Shown here: positions 56,100 to 64,000 of the stretch, in pieces
Position numbering within the stretch: the first letter of the stretch is position 1
Layout of the letters: every line of letters begins with the position of its first letter
DNA from: Calycina herbarum
Lineage: Eukaryota > Ascomycota > Leotiomycetes > Helotiales > Pezizellaceae
Length of the DNA stretch: 64,000 nt
Direction of reading: 5' to 3'
Assembly (NCBI GenBank): GCA_001414485.1
Contig: LLEY01000193.1
Coordinates: forward strand, 44,784-108,783
Made by a program: the position numbers and the translations under genes
The notes under the pieces: model-generated
Databases searched by the model: none
The model's input: the letters and a program-made list of their open reading frames with translations, nothing else
What the model was told of the DNA's origin: nothing

Positions 56100-56890
56100 T
56101 CCATTTCAGCTATGTCGGATAGAACACTCTTAGATACCAAATCCAATCTCGTTTTCGAAAACAAAACATTTCTATTAAATGAAAACATAAAAACCTTAAT
56201 GGGGTATCCTTCGATAACCCTAAGAGAGGCGAGTCGGCCAGTAGCGAGGTAGCTGCGTATAATACTCTTATTAACTATTATATCTTCTATGTGGATGTCT
56301 TGGACTGTGTAGACTCTCCCGAAAACAAATAGGAGCACGACGTCTCCTAAGAAGTTGGGAAATACTGGATCCTGACCCTGTGTGATCACCACCGCATCCA
56401 GCCAAATTACACCTCAGATGGACAGCTATCTACCAAGCACGATCGTCTACATGCCAAAGTTCGACGCGAGGTTCAAGAAGCTCGTGAATTGAAGTACAAT
56501 CCTATGGAAACCCGAATTATAGAGCAAATGTGTAGAGCAGGGCGTCACCACGCGGTCGTGGAGAAGATTTGCAAACATGGTCTTGACAAGGAAGATCAGT
56601 TCGACTCCGACCCTCGTGTTTTTTTCGTGTAGGACACACCCACTAGAGCAATACACGTAGCCCATCTCGAGGTCAAGGGCCTCAATGCCTCATTAATTTG
56701 TTGATGGAAGTCACACCGGACTTGGGATTTTACCATATAACTTTGGCGATCGAAGCTGCCTAAAAACAAGTTTCAGATGCTCATTACAGGTTATTCCGTG
56801 ATGCTGCAACGAGTGGTGGCTGGTACTCTGCATTAGACGATGATGATAAACAGGATTCTACCTTCCGACGATTTAAAAACAGAATTTTCT
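56100..56890 (+). pseudogene. Broken member of the tandem family (pseudogene 2)
   Basis: Downstream of promoter P2. Near 56697-56870 the frame LLMEVTPDLGFYHITLAIEA resembles FLLLSEVHPHLADFRRIMAM of the intact 350-residue gene, then a TAA follows. The front part is rearranged and only partly recognisable. The short ORFs on the minus strand here are shadows. Confidence 0.45.
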
Positions 56891-57048
56891 AGCTTTAAAG
56901 GGGCTGTGGATATTAGGATTGAAGTATTTCATTTCTAGAACGTCTAGATTTCTTTATCTCTAAACTATTAGTAACAATGGACGGCTTTTTTTCAAGAAAT
57001 TTACATTATACATAGCAGTGACTTATTACAATCACGACCAGAGTCTCC

Positions 57049-57101
57049 ATTCACAGAACTTATCGTTGAAGTTTATTCACGGATTTCAGTCTTTATAAAT
57101 A
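57049..57101 (+). promoter_or_regulatory. Cluster promoter P3
   Basis: ATTCACAGA at 57049, ATTCACGGA at 57075 (26 apart), TATAAATA at 57094-57101, and 87 bases later the ATG of the 224-residue gene. Confidence 0.72.
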
Positions 57102-57187
57102 GCTAACGATGCTCGTTTTTATTTCTTTCCTGCTTCACAAATTCCACGCTATCCCACGCAAATACGAAACTCATTATCATTTACAAA

Positions 57188-57862
57188 ATGGACAAACAAA
57201 ACTCATCACTAATATTTTCCGATTTCCCTACGGATAGGTGGTTTATCATACGCAATGGGCTTATCAACCGTTACATGTTACACATCGCTGCCTTCCACAA
57301 ACTACAACAATCCAAAAACCCAGCTTCTTCCCCAGAAACTTCCGAAATCAACGACCAAGAAATTCTTGCGAATTTCCCACATTTGAAGAAGCACTGGATT
57401 ATAGTTTTATGCTACGCCCACGACATCGGCCCCAAGGAAAGATCCTCTGGGAATTACGATTATCTCCTTGTAGAGCTTCAGCGTGCAATGATACAAGACC
57501 GGGACTCTAGCTGGGATGGGAGAAAGGATGATATATCTTACCCTGGCAAGCGCGAAGAGAAAGCGAAGATCTCTGCGAACCTGCATCTGGAGGCCTTGAA
57601 CTTTGTTTGGGAGATTCCTAATGACGACAAGAACACGAACCCCAACATACCCGAACACTTGAGCCCTGTTTATGCAGATGCCCAGGAATTGTATAGCTTG
57701 TTTTTTGAAGCAAGATTGGGCTTCGACGAAAATGTTTCAATAATCAAGAGTACACTCGAGGACATCACACGGGATTATCCGGCTTGGTTGGACAGATTTT
57801 CTGAGAGCTGTGAGGAGCCTCGTAGAAAGAAAACGGGAATGCGCTCGAGCACTCTCCATTAA
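57188..57862 (+). CDS. Tandem family member, single-domain, 224 residues
   Basis: A single exon. It carries one copy of the family domain: NGLINRYMLHIAAFHKLQQ near residue 25 (compare LISSYRFHIAVLN in the others), then LANFPHLKKHWIIVL and a second half with PVYADAQELYSLFFEARLGF (compare EAHTDVYELFLLLSEVHPH). The C-terminus is basic (EEPRRKKTGMRSS). No transmembrane segment, signal peptide or known domain is seen; composition predicts an all-helical cytosolic or nuclear protein. I do not recognise the family, and its role is unknown. It lies 572 bases before the next member in the same orientation. Confidence 0.72.
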   Translation: MDKQNSSLIFSDFPTDRWFIIRNGLINRYMLHIAAFHKLQQSKNPASSPETSEINDQEILANFPHLKKHWIIVLCYAHDIGPKERSSGNYDYLLVELQRAMIQDRDSSWDGRKDDISYPGKREEKAKISANLHLEALNFVWEIPNDDKNTNPNIPEHLSPVYADAQELYSLFFEARLGFDENVSIIKSTLEDITRDYPAWLDRFSESCEEPRRKKTGMRSSTLH

Positions 57863-58256
57863 AATCCTCATCCAATGAACTTAATTTATCCCTGGGCCTG
57901 TGGGGATCTATCTGCTCACAGTTTAAACCGGAAGGGGTCGCGGGTGTAGCGCCATTGGAAGGGTCAAGGGTTGGGGGTTTTGTATTTTAATCGCCAGACT
58001 TTTGCTTTTATTCGTTTCTTAATAGACTTCCGATGTAATCTTGAGTACTGCCAAGGAGGCCAGTGATCCCAAATTAAATTCTCTTTGTCAGTAAATTAGT
58101 TCCAACACAACCAACACAACCAACACCATTTAGACAAATGGTAGGAAGCGCCCTGGCATACCTTCTGGTGAATTACACAGAGAAATAAAACTTCTTCTCA
58201 GTTCAGACTCCAGATCACAGATATATCAGCTATTCCAATCACTCAACTGGGTTTCC
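57863..58256. other. Spacer between cluster members
   Basis: No gene. The spacer keeps the order seen between other members: a GT-rich 3' end, a short AT-rich part and then the promoter boxes. Confidence 0.4.
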
Positions 58257-58310
58257 ATTCACAACCAATCATATATCTGTCACATTCACACATTTCAAAC
58301 TCTATAAATA
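58257..58310 (+). promoter_or_regulatory. Cluster promoter P4
   Basis: ATTCACAAC at 58257, ATTCACACA at 58284 (27 apart) and TATAAATA at 58303-58310; the start codon is at 58434. Confidence 0.7.
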
Positions 58311-58433
58311 CTCAAATTTGTCCCCTTTATTTTCTCAATTCTACAAATTAAAAGTCCACCACCTCTTTTCCACTGTCCCCGTTACACAGTCTGCCCACCG
58401 AAGAAAACACTAAATACCCGACTCCAATTCGAC

Positions 58434-59621
58434 ATGGATCTCTACAGACTCGATAAAATCGTTCTCGAGAGCCTGCTCAGTACCTACAGATTTCACATCG
58501 CCGTGTTGAACAGGCTGCTCTCTCAGAATTTTAACGGCCTCGCCTATACGTCTACAGGACCATATAATCTTGAAGGTTACTGGGTGATCATTCATGCATT
58601 CCCTGATGCCATTGCTCACTGGGAGGAGATTCTTCGATTATTGCGAAAGGAGAAGCCAGAATGCAAGACAGGAAAGGACCTGCCAGGGAACGTGGAACCT
58701 GTGAACTACATTACTTGTTTAATGCAGCATGCCGTTGATGATGAGTTCGAAATCCTAGGTATCGGTCGCAGTGAGCATATCGCTTTTGAAAACGGTCGTA
58801 TAAACCAACGTCGAAAGGCTATTGCTTTGCTCGAGAACCGCATACAAATTCTACCTGGCGATAGATCACCTATTGGGGGGCTTCACTCATTGTCCGACAT
58901 TGACACCGAAATCCGGCAGCTTTCTACCATGCTGTCTAGAATTTCACCCGGATTGGGTCATCATTGGATGAACACGGAGATGGAGGCTTCGCTCTCGGAA
59001 ATTGAACAAGATTTTTTTCACGAGCGGCCAGATATCATCAAGATTTCCCCAGAAAGGCTTGTTAAACTCATCCACTGTTATACGTTTCACAACTCCGTCC
59101 TGAATAAGCTACGCGAATCGGAAGACGCGAAGCATCTACCTCACCATGAAGTGCCTTGCTGGGATATTGTCAGTAAATGCACAGAAGCTCAGGATGAATG
59201 GAACGATCTTCTGGACAAAGAGTTAAGGCGTCATTGGTCAATCCCAACGATTTTCAAAATTGGCAGTGATGGACTTTGGAAGCAGCTTCGAACCGCGTGG
59301 CTGGAAACCTATGAGCGGGGAGCGTCCCAGGAAGATAAATGGGGAAATATGTATCGAGATTGGGTCTCCATGGAATCGCGCATCAAGGGCTTGAAAGGTC
59401 TCCGACCAACTAGTGCATCTAAGGAACCCACTGAGCTTGACGACAAAGACTTTGCAGATTTACTCCTCATCATGCCCCTTTTAGGTAAAAACATGACGTT
59501 CGAAGCAAAGGTTGACCTAATTGACCAAACTCTTAGCTCCCTTAAAGAGCAGTACAGGGATATCGAGAAGAGCGATACTGGATACCGAAGTTACAAAGAA
59601 GGTGTGGAATCATCTTTGTAA
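58434..59621 (+). CDS. Tandem family member, two-domain, 395 residues
   Basis: A single exon. It has two copies of the family domain: the first with LESLLSTYRFHIAVLNRLLS (residues about 12-32) and the second with LVKLIHCYTFHNSVLNKLRE (about 207-227). Each is followed by a Trp-containing helix (HWEEILRLL; DEWNDLLDK) and a long helical tail. No enzyme motif, signal or membrane segment. The internal duplication and the neighbouring one-domain gene show that the domain itself is the duplicating unit. Function unknown. Confidence 0.78.
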   Translation: MDLYRLDKIVLESLLSTYRFHIAVLNRLLSQNFNGLAYTSTGPYNLEGYWVIIHAFPDAIAHWEEILRLLRKEKPECKTGKDLPGNVEPVNYITCLMQHAVDDEFEILGIGRSEHIAFENGRINQRRKAIALLENRIQILPGDRSPIGGLHSLSDIDTEIRQLSTMLSRISPGLGHHWMNTEMEASLSEIEQDFFHERPDIIKISPERLVKLIHCYTFHNSVLNKLRESEDAKHLPHHEVPCWDIVSKCTEAQDEWNDLLDKELRRHWSIPTIFKIGSDGLWKQLRTAWLETYERGASQEDKWGNMYRDWVSMESRIKGLKGLRPTSASKEPTELDDKDFADLLLIMPLLGKNMTFEAKVDLIDQTLSSLKEQYRDIEKSDTGYRSYKEGVESSL

Positions 59622-60354
59622 GTAATACACCTCTGCTTACTGCGCCGAAGGGCTTTCATAACCATGGGCTCTGTAGCTCATCCTTGGGCGATGTTGTAGA
59701 AATCTGATTTGCGAAAGGGGTTGCTCATGATTGAAAGTCGTGGGGTTGGAATTTAGGTTTGAATATTGAATTTTCCGTTGCGAGATTTTTGCCTGCTTGT
59801 TTGCGTCGCCTTTTTATCTCTAGCTCGCGATGGCATTGGCAGCTTTCGTGAACCTCTCCGTGATCATGCCGGGGGATTCATTCCCTGAACATTATTTGAG
59901 ACGATATTTGAGCATCCTTGGTCAATTTCTTTTCAACAGCTTACAAAACAAGTAGATTAATTGAAACTATCCAACATTGAAGATTTGATATCTCGAATAT
60001 CCTAAACATTCTCAAGTAGAGATGCGTATATCTCGTATAGTGGGGGGAATGCTTTTGGGGATGAAAGACTACGCTTCTTTTTCCCCCCTAAACCTGATAT
60101 GTTGGAGGCCAACATTTAAGGGCAGCCAAGGAGTGCTCTCGGTATAGATGGCCCAATTTGTTGCCAAATTTTTACAACATAACCCACTTTGAATGGTTTT
60201 CATTCAGGCTTTGTATCGTTTGTCAAGTCAAGAAAGGCTAACTAATCTTTTTTCTCTATCACTCCAATCCACATTCAACACTACACGTGTCGGACTTAAC
60301 ACTAATCACAAACACAATTTACGACTACCCAGTTTTAAACCAAAGTTTTATAAC
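59622..60354. other. Spacer between cluster members
   Basis: AT-rich, no gene. Confidence 0.4.
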
Positions 60355-60383
60355 ATTCACAGATCTTTCAGCATCTATAAATA
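60355..60383 (+). promoter_or_regulatory. Cluster promoter P5
   Basis: ATTCACAGA at 60355 and TATAAATA at 60376-60383 (21 apart). The first box is degraded (AATCACAAA near 60304), so only one clear ATTCAC element remains. The ATG lies 104 bases downstream. Confidence 0.6.
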
Positions 60384-60487
60384 CCTCGATTTTCTTCTCT
60401 CTTAGCTCTTCGTATTACAAAAGAAAAACCCCAAAGACACAAGCAGAAGACAAACTCCACTTCAGCTACAAAATAATCGTTTACAAA

Positions 60488-61537
60488 ATGGCAACACACA
60501 ACAAACAAGTAGTTTTCGGCAGCACAACAAGAAGCCTCGAAAGCCTCATCAGCCTCTATAAATTTCATATCGCTGTCTTCAATACGGTAACTCGCTTCAG
60601 CCACCTACTTTCCTCGCTAGACACAACCAAAAATGACGATTTGGATATTATTGGAAAATTCCCGCGTTCAAAGGAGTTCTGGAGTCAAAGCCTGAGTGGC
60701 CACCGAGACAATCCAACTCTTGATGAACTTCATGGTGTAATGTTGGAGGGTCAAAGATGTGGGTTGAATGAAAACGGTCATAATTCTACCCAGCAATGGG
60801 AGCAAGAACTTCTCTATGCAAAAGAACGTCAGGAGGCTTTGAGTCTAGTTCGTTTTGTGTTCGGCGACGAGGTATTGTTTGGAACCTCACCTGATAACAT
60901 ACTGGAAGCCCATACGGATGTTTATGAATTGTTTCTGCTATTATCAGAAGTTCATCCGCATTTGGCGGACTTTCGAAGAATTATGGCCATGGAGGAAACA
61001 CTCAACTACCAAATCAACGCGGGAAGGCTGTCGATAAGTACGCTTGGTCCGAGAACCATCGAAGATCTCATCAGTAGCTATCGCTTTCATATCGCCGTGC
61101 TAAACGAGGCACGGAATCCCCGAGCAACGCCGCGTACAGTCCCAAATTACTACGGCATCGTCGAAGAGAACCAAGAGCTTCAAGCTACATGGAACAAGCT
61201 ACATGAAGCGATGTTGAAAGCCCTTGACGTAGATCCTCCCGCGGACGACAAAATAATCAGAGCAGAGCGAGAGCACAAACGAGTAAAGGACCGCCTCTGG
61301 GTTCTGGACGATGTTTGCAGACGTTACCCAGACGAGAGCATTGGTTTCGATGGTTTGCATGAGGTCAGGACCATTTATTCTACATTGCTTCAGGAAGTGG
61401 GACCCCGAAGAAGTAAATTTGCAATCGAAAATACGCTTGGCATGGTTTTCAAAGAGTATGAGGAATTTGAGAAACGCCAGTTTGGCAAACAAGACTTTGA
61501 GCACTTCTACATAGATAATTACGCCAACGCATTTTGA
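60488..61537 (+). CDS. Tandem family member, two-domain, 350 residues
   Basis: A single exon from MATHNKQVVFGS. The frame is open further upstream, to 60287, but that part covers the promoter boxes, so the ATG at 60488 was chosen. Domain 1 has LESLISLYKFHIAVFNTVTR (about residues 18-37); domain 2 has IEDLISSYRFHIAVLNEARN (about 193-212), with ELQATWNKLHEAML after it. The end is acidic and aromatic (EHFYIDNYANAF). It is helical throughout with no known motif, and its two domains are the best preserved copies of the family. Function unknown. Confidence 0.8.
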   Translation: MATHNKQVVFGSTTRSLESLISLYKFHIAVFNTVTRFSHLLSSLDTTKNDDLDIIGKFPRSKEFWSQSLSGHRDNPTLDELHGVMLEGQRCGLNENGHNSTQQWEQELLYAKERQEALSLVRFVFGDEVLFGTSPDNILEAHTDVYELFLLLSEVHPHLADFRRIMAMEETLNYQINAGRLSISTLGPRTIEDLISSYRFHIAVLNEARNPRATPRTVPNYYGIVEENQELQATWNKLHEAMLKALDVDPPADDKIIRAEREHKRVKDRLWVLDDVCRRYPDESIGFDGLHEVRTIYSTLLQEVGPRRSKFAIENTLGMVFKEYEEFEKRQFGKQDFEHFYIDNYANAF

Positions 61538-61916
61538 TAGCTCATCTTCAAGCGAATTGCTTATTGCAAAGGGGCAAAGGACTACAGATACAGCGAAAGT
61601 GAAATGGTTCTAAATCTGGCCGGAAAATGGATTTGCTTTGTATGATTTAACTGCCAATTTTATTTGCTTTCATATCACCGTTAGACTGAGTTTCTGCTAG
61701 AATTTTGCCCCTAAGTCAGGTTTCCAGTGATATCCCAGCTTTTTGGTATCTAAACCAAATTGCAATAAATGTTGAATTCAACAATATTCTTATCGATAGG
61801 TAGTAGTGAAGTTGTCTTGGAATGCCTGTAAGGAGATCATCATTCTTCTGTAAGAATTTTAGTTGTCAAATGTTCTCCATTTATTGCTTCGGGGTTTCTC
61901 ACCCAATCAAGTGTCC
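61538..61916. other. 3' flank of last intact cluster gene
   Basis: No gene; AT-rich, 379 bases. Confidence 0.4.
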
Positions 61917-61992
61917 ATTCACGAACAGCCATTGAAACGCATTCACGTAACCCAATTTCCTTTAAACCATTCACAGAGTTCTGGTATAAATG
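61917..61992 (+). promoter_or_regulatory. Cluster promoter P6 (orphan)
   Basis: Three boxes (ATTCACGAA at 61917, ATTCACGTA at 61941, ATTCACAGA at 61969) and TATAAATG at 61985-61992. No coding sequence of the family follows; it is a promoter relic. Confidence 0.55.
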
Positions 61993-62619
61993 CTTGAAAC
62001 TTCTTCTTTGTCGTTGGTTGAAATTGCCTAGAAATATGATCACCATTACTATTTTATTTTAACCATCCTATTAGTGCCTAAAAATACCCTGTCACATTTC
62101 TGAACAGAATTTAAAACTCTAAGCCACATTAGAATACTTGAGCGAGAGTTCCTTATCATTAGTTGATGATTTTTTAAGAAAGAAAATAAAGAAAATACGT
62201 AGCGAATCTAATTCACACCAATTAAGCTTGAATATGCATATAACTTCCGTCAACTAGCTGTTTTTGAACCCATTTTTTGATTCATATGAAGCCACTGTTT
62301 GGAATCTCCTACTCAAACAACTAGACATATTCTTTTTTAAAAAGGGCATACCTGAAATTGGAATCCCATAGAAGGGTTCCTCCACGCCTTGGGAGAAACC
62401 TCTCCAGGTAATGTCCCCAGGAAAGGGGATATTGAAATTGACAACAAGAGATTCGGATTTACTCCATATTTCTGAGTTCAAGTATTGGAACTCCATCAGA
62501 AATTCCGTCGAATGAGAAAACTTTTTGCTAGACTTTGAAATTATAAGAAGTATGAGGATCTTCTCCATTCGAAGAGCTACTGGAACAATTCAGAGAAGGG
62601 GTTTCATGTCTTCGTCTTA
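61993..62619. other. AT-rich stretch, no supported gene
   Basis: The minus-strand frame 62254-62568 (104 codons) has no domain or known relative, and I do not call it. The rest is AT-rich. Confidence 0.4.
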
Positions 62620-63310
62620 TAGGGCGTCCCGTATACACCAAAGGCCAAAAACGACTTAAATCACAAATCGCAAATCGCAAATCGCAAAGTGTCACTTTTA
62701 ATAGGTAGGAAACAGAATGTTTTTAATGTTAAATTCTTTCTCTCTCTCTCTCTCTAGTCTACAGCTCTAAAGCTATCGACAAGTAGGTTATTTTACAGCA
62801 GGCTAATTAGAGAGTAAGGATAGTAGGCATCACGTGTATAGCTAGTGTAATAAGTGGCAGTGCGTAGCTTATTGTAAGCTAGCTACCTACTATCACATCC
62901 TCACCGTCGTATTATATTATATTCTCACTATCGTATTATATCGCTTTCTTACTATCGATAAATAAGAGAGAAAGGGAAAGAAGGGAAAGAAGGCGGGGTA
63001 TGTTTGTTAAACTCACCTTACCCACGCTAGGAAAAACTTTCCCCCGGGCCCTTAAAATGTTTACTTACCCTCCCTTCTTCTTCTCCTTCCTCTTTCCTTC
63101 TTCCTTATTAATTATTACTAAAGAGAAAGAGAGAGATAGGAGCTAGAAAGAGTAAGAGAGTAGAGCTAGAAGAAGACAAGGGATAATTTATAATTTATAA
63201 TATACCTTAGAAGGGAGTTCCACCCTAGCTATACTATAAATACTTGACTTTTGCAATTTGCAATTTGCGATTTAGTCGTTTTTGGCCTTTGGTGTATTTG
63301 GGATGCCGTA
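62620..63310. mobile_element. MITE copy C
   Basis: A 691-bp element with the left end TAGGGCGTCCCGTATACACC, then AAAGGCCAAAAACGACTTAA. The right end (TTAGTCGTTTTTGGCCTTTG, then GTGTATTTGGGATGCCGTA) is its reverse complement. Subterminal AAATCGCAAATCGCAAATCG repeats are present. The internal sequence (ACTCACCTTACCCACGCTAG) is the inverted match of copy B, so C and B face opposite ways. Outer TA on both sides suggests a TA target site. Confidence 0.82.
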
Positions 63311-64000
63311 TCTTAGGCCATTCGTTAAGAAGTGACCCATCAAAAGAAACTGTCTATGATTCAAGGATATATTCTCTTTCACTGGAGTTTTCCTGGCTTG
63401 TTTTATTTTGTCTTGTTATCTTTGCTTCGATCGATTGTGTAGCTCTATGAAGATCTAGTCATAACTTTTAGTGCGATTGACATGAAGTAGATTAAACTTC
63501 TATTTTCTACATTGCTAAGGTGTAAATTTGTGGTGAATTCTAAACAGCCTCAAGTTCCTTATTTCCGCCGTATCTCTCAGGCCCTTTCCTAAAATCATAT
63601 AAAGGCTGGTAGTTGCTGAAAAACGTTTATGACGATTAGTGATTACTGTTCTGCACCATGCTTACGAGAATAGTTGAGATCATTGTCCTAAATTCCTTCT
63701 CTCGATTTTCCTAAAAGTTGAGTCTTAGCTGAGACCATCTCGTAAAATAGTTAAAATAGCTTAGGGGGCGCGCTGGGGGCCAATGAAAATACTTATTATC
63801 ATTACATATAACGTGGTTTATCACCGAGTCGGCAATATCACCGAGTCGGCAACTTTTTTTACATACAAAAAACGTCTGTGCATAACCGTGCACTTTCTTT
63901 ATTTATTAATATAAAATATTAAAATTAAAAACCTGGTTTTATTATTATATAAATAAATAGGATTTTAATTTTCAATAGCTTACTAAGCTTATTAGCTAAT
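63311..64000. other. AT-rich end of window with a short tandem repeat
   Basis: The 17-base unit TATCACCGAGTCGGCAA occurs twice in a row near 63819-63852. After it the sequence is very AT-rich (TTTATTAATATAAAATATTA). It may be the beginning of another transposon cut by the window edge. No gene. Confidence 0.4.

Noticed and set aside
60287..60487. N-terminal extension of the 350-residue cluster gene
   Set aside because: It would translate through the ATTCAC and TATAAATA boxes that are conserved as promoter in the sister genes.
1..64000. CRISPR arrays, bacterial operons, tRNA and rRNA genes
   Set aside because: Spliced genes and fungal families rule out a prokaryotic reading. The repeats are transposon ends or satellite, not spaced CRISPR units, and no tRNA cloverleaf or rRNA sequence was recognised by eye.

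Overview
The window is nuclear DNA of a filamentous ascomycete (Pezizomycotina, most likely a Leotiomycete; this placement is inference). The evidence is short introns of about 42-70 bp with GTAAGT-like donors and CTAAC/CTGAC branch sites, typical fungal families (Zn2Cys6 regulator, RTA1-type membrane protein, 2EXR and F-box-like proteins, DUF7918-like proteins, an NFX1-type helicase), and AT-rich intergenic tracts holding decayed transposons. Several in-frame stops are TAA or TAG where CAA or CAG would fit, as expected from RIP-type CpA to TpA mutation.

Layout. 1-2.8 kb: one two-exon F-box-like gene. 3.0-5.9 kb: a nest of mobile elements, in which a decayed Tc1/mariner copy sits inside the terminal repeat of a MITE that abuts a second MITE copy. 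6.4-16.1 kb: ordinary genes, namely a GPI-anchored wall protein, an NAD(P)-binding epimerase/reductase, a secreted FMN-dependent 2-hydroxyacid oxidase transcribed divergently from a Zn2Cys6 regulator, and an RTA1-like seven-helix protein. 16-22.5 kb: sparse, with one intact and one broken F-box-like gene. 22.5-29.1 kb: a five-exon NFX1/ZNFX1-type RNA helicase with one in-frame stop and a MITE inside one intron. 29-31 kb: an AT-rich decayed satellite with a period near 103 bp. 31.2-33.0 kb: a serine-protease-like gene. 34.7-37.6 kb: two adjacent 2EXR paralogues. 38.8-46.9 kb: three dispersed tandem DUF7918-like paralogues, two intact and one broken. 48.2-49.3 kb: a CCCH zinc-finger gene. 50.1-51.7 kb: a secreted LVIVD/choice-of-anchor-B-like protein. 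54.9-62 kb: a tandem cluster of an unrecognised family, with three intact genes, two pseudogenes and one orphan promoter, all preceded by the same compact promoter (paired ATTCAC boxes and TATAAATA). 62.6-64 kb: a third MITE and the start of another AT-rich element.

The most interesting part is the 54.9-62 kb cluster. It holds a duplicated, apparently lineage-specific family, some members with two internal copies of the same domain, whose promoter architecture stayed conserved while the coding sequences diverged or died. A second theme is a family of roughly 170-230 bp inverted-repeat elements at nine or more places, one of which lies wholly within an intron of the helicase gene.

Gene models were spliced by eye from the sequence. 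For multi-exon genes the exon coordinates are given in each entry. Reading-frame continuity across every listed junction was checked arithmetically, except where a break is described.
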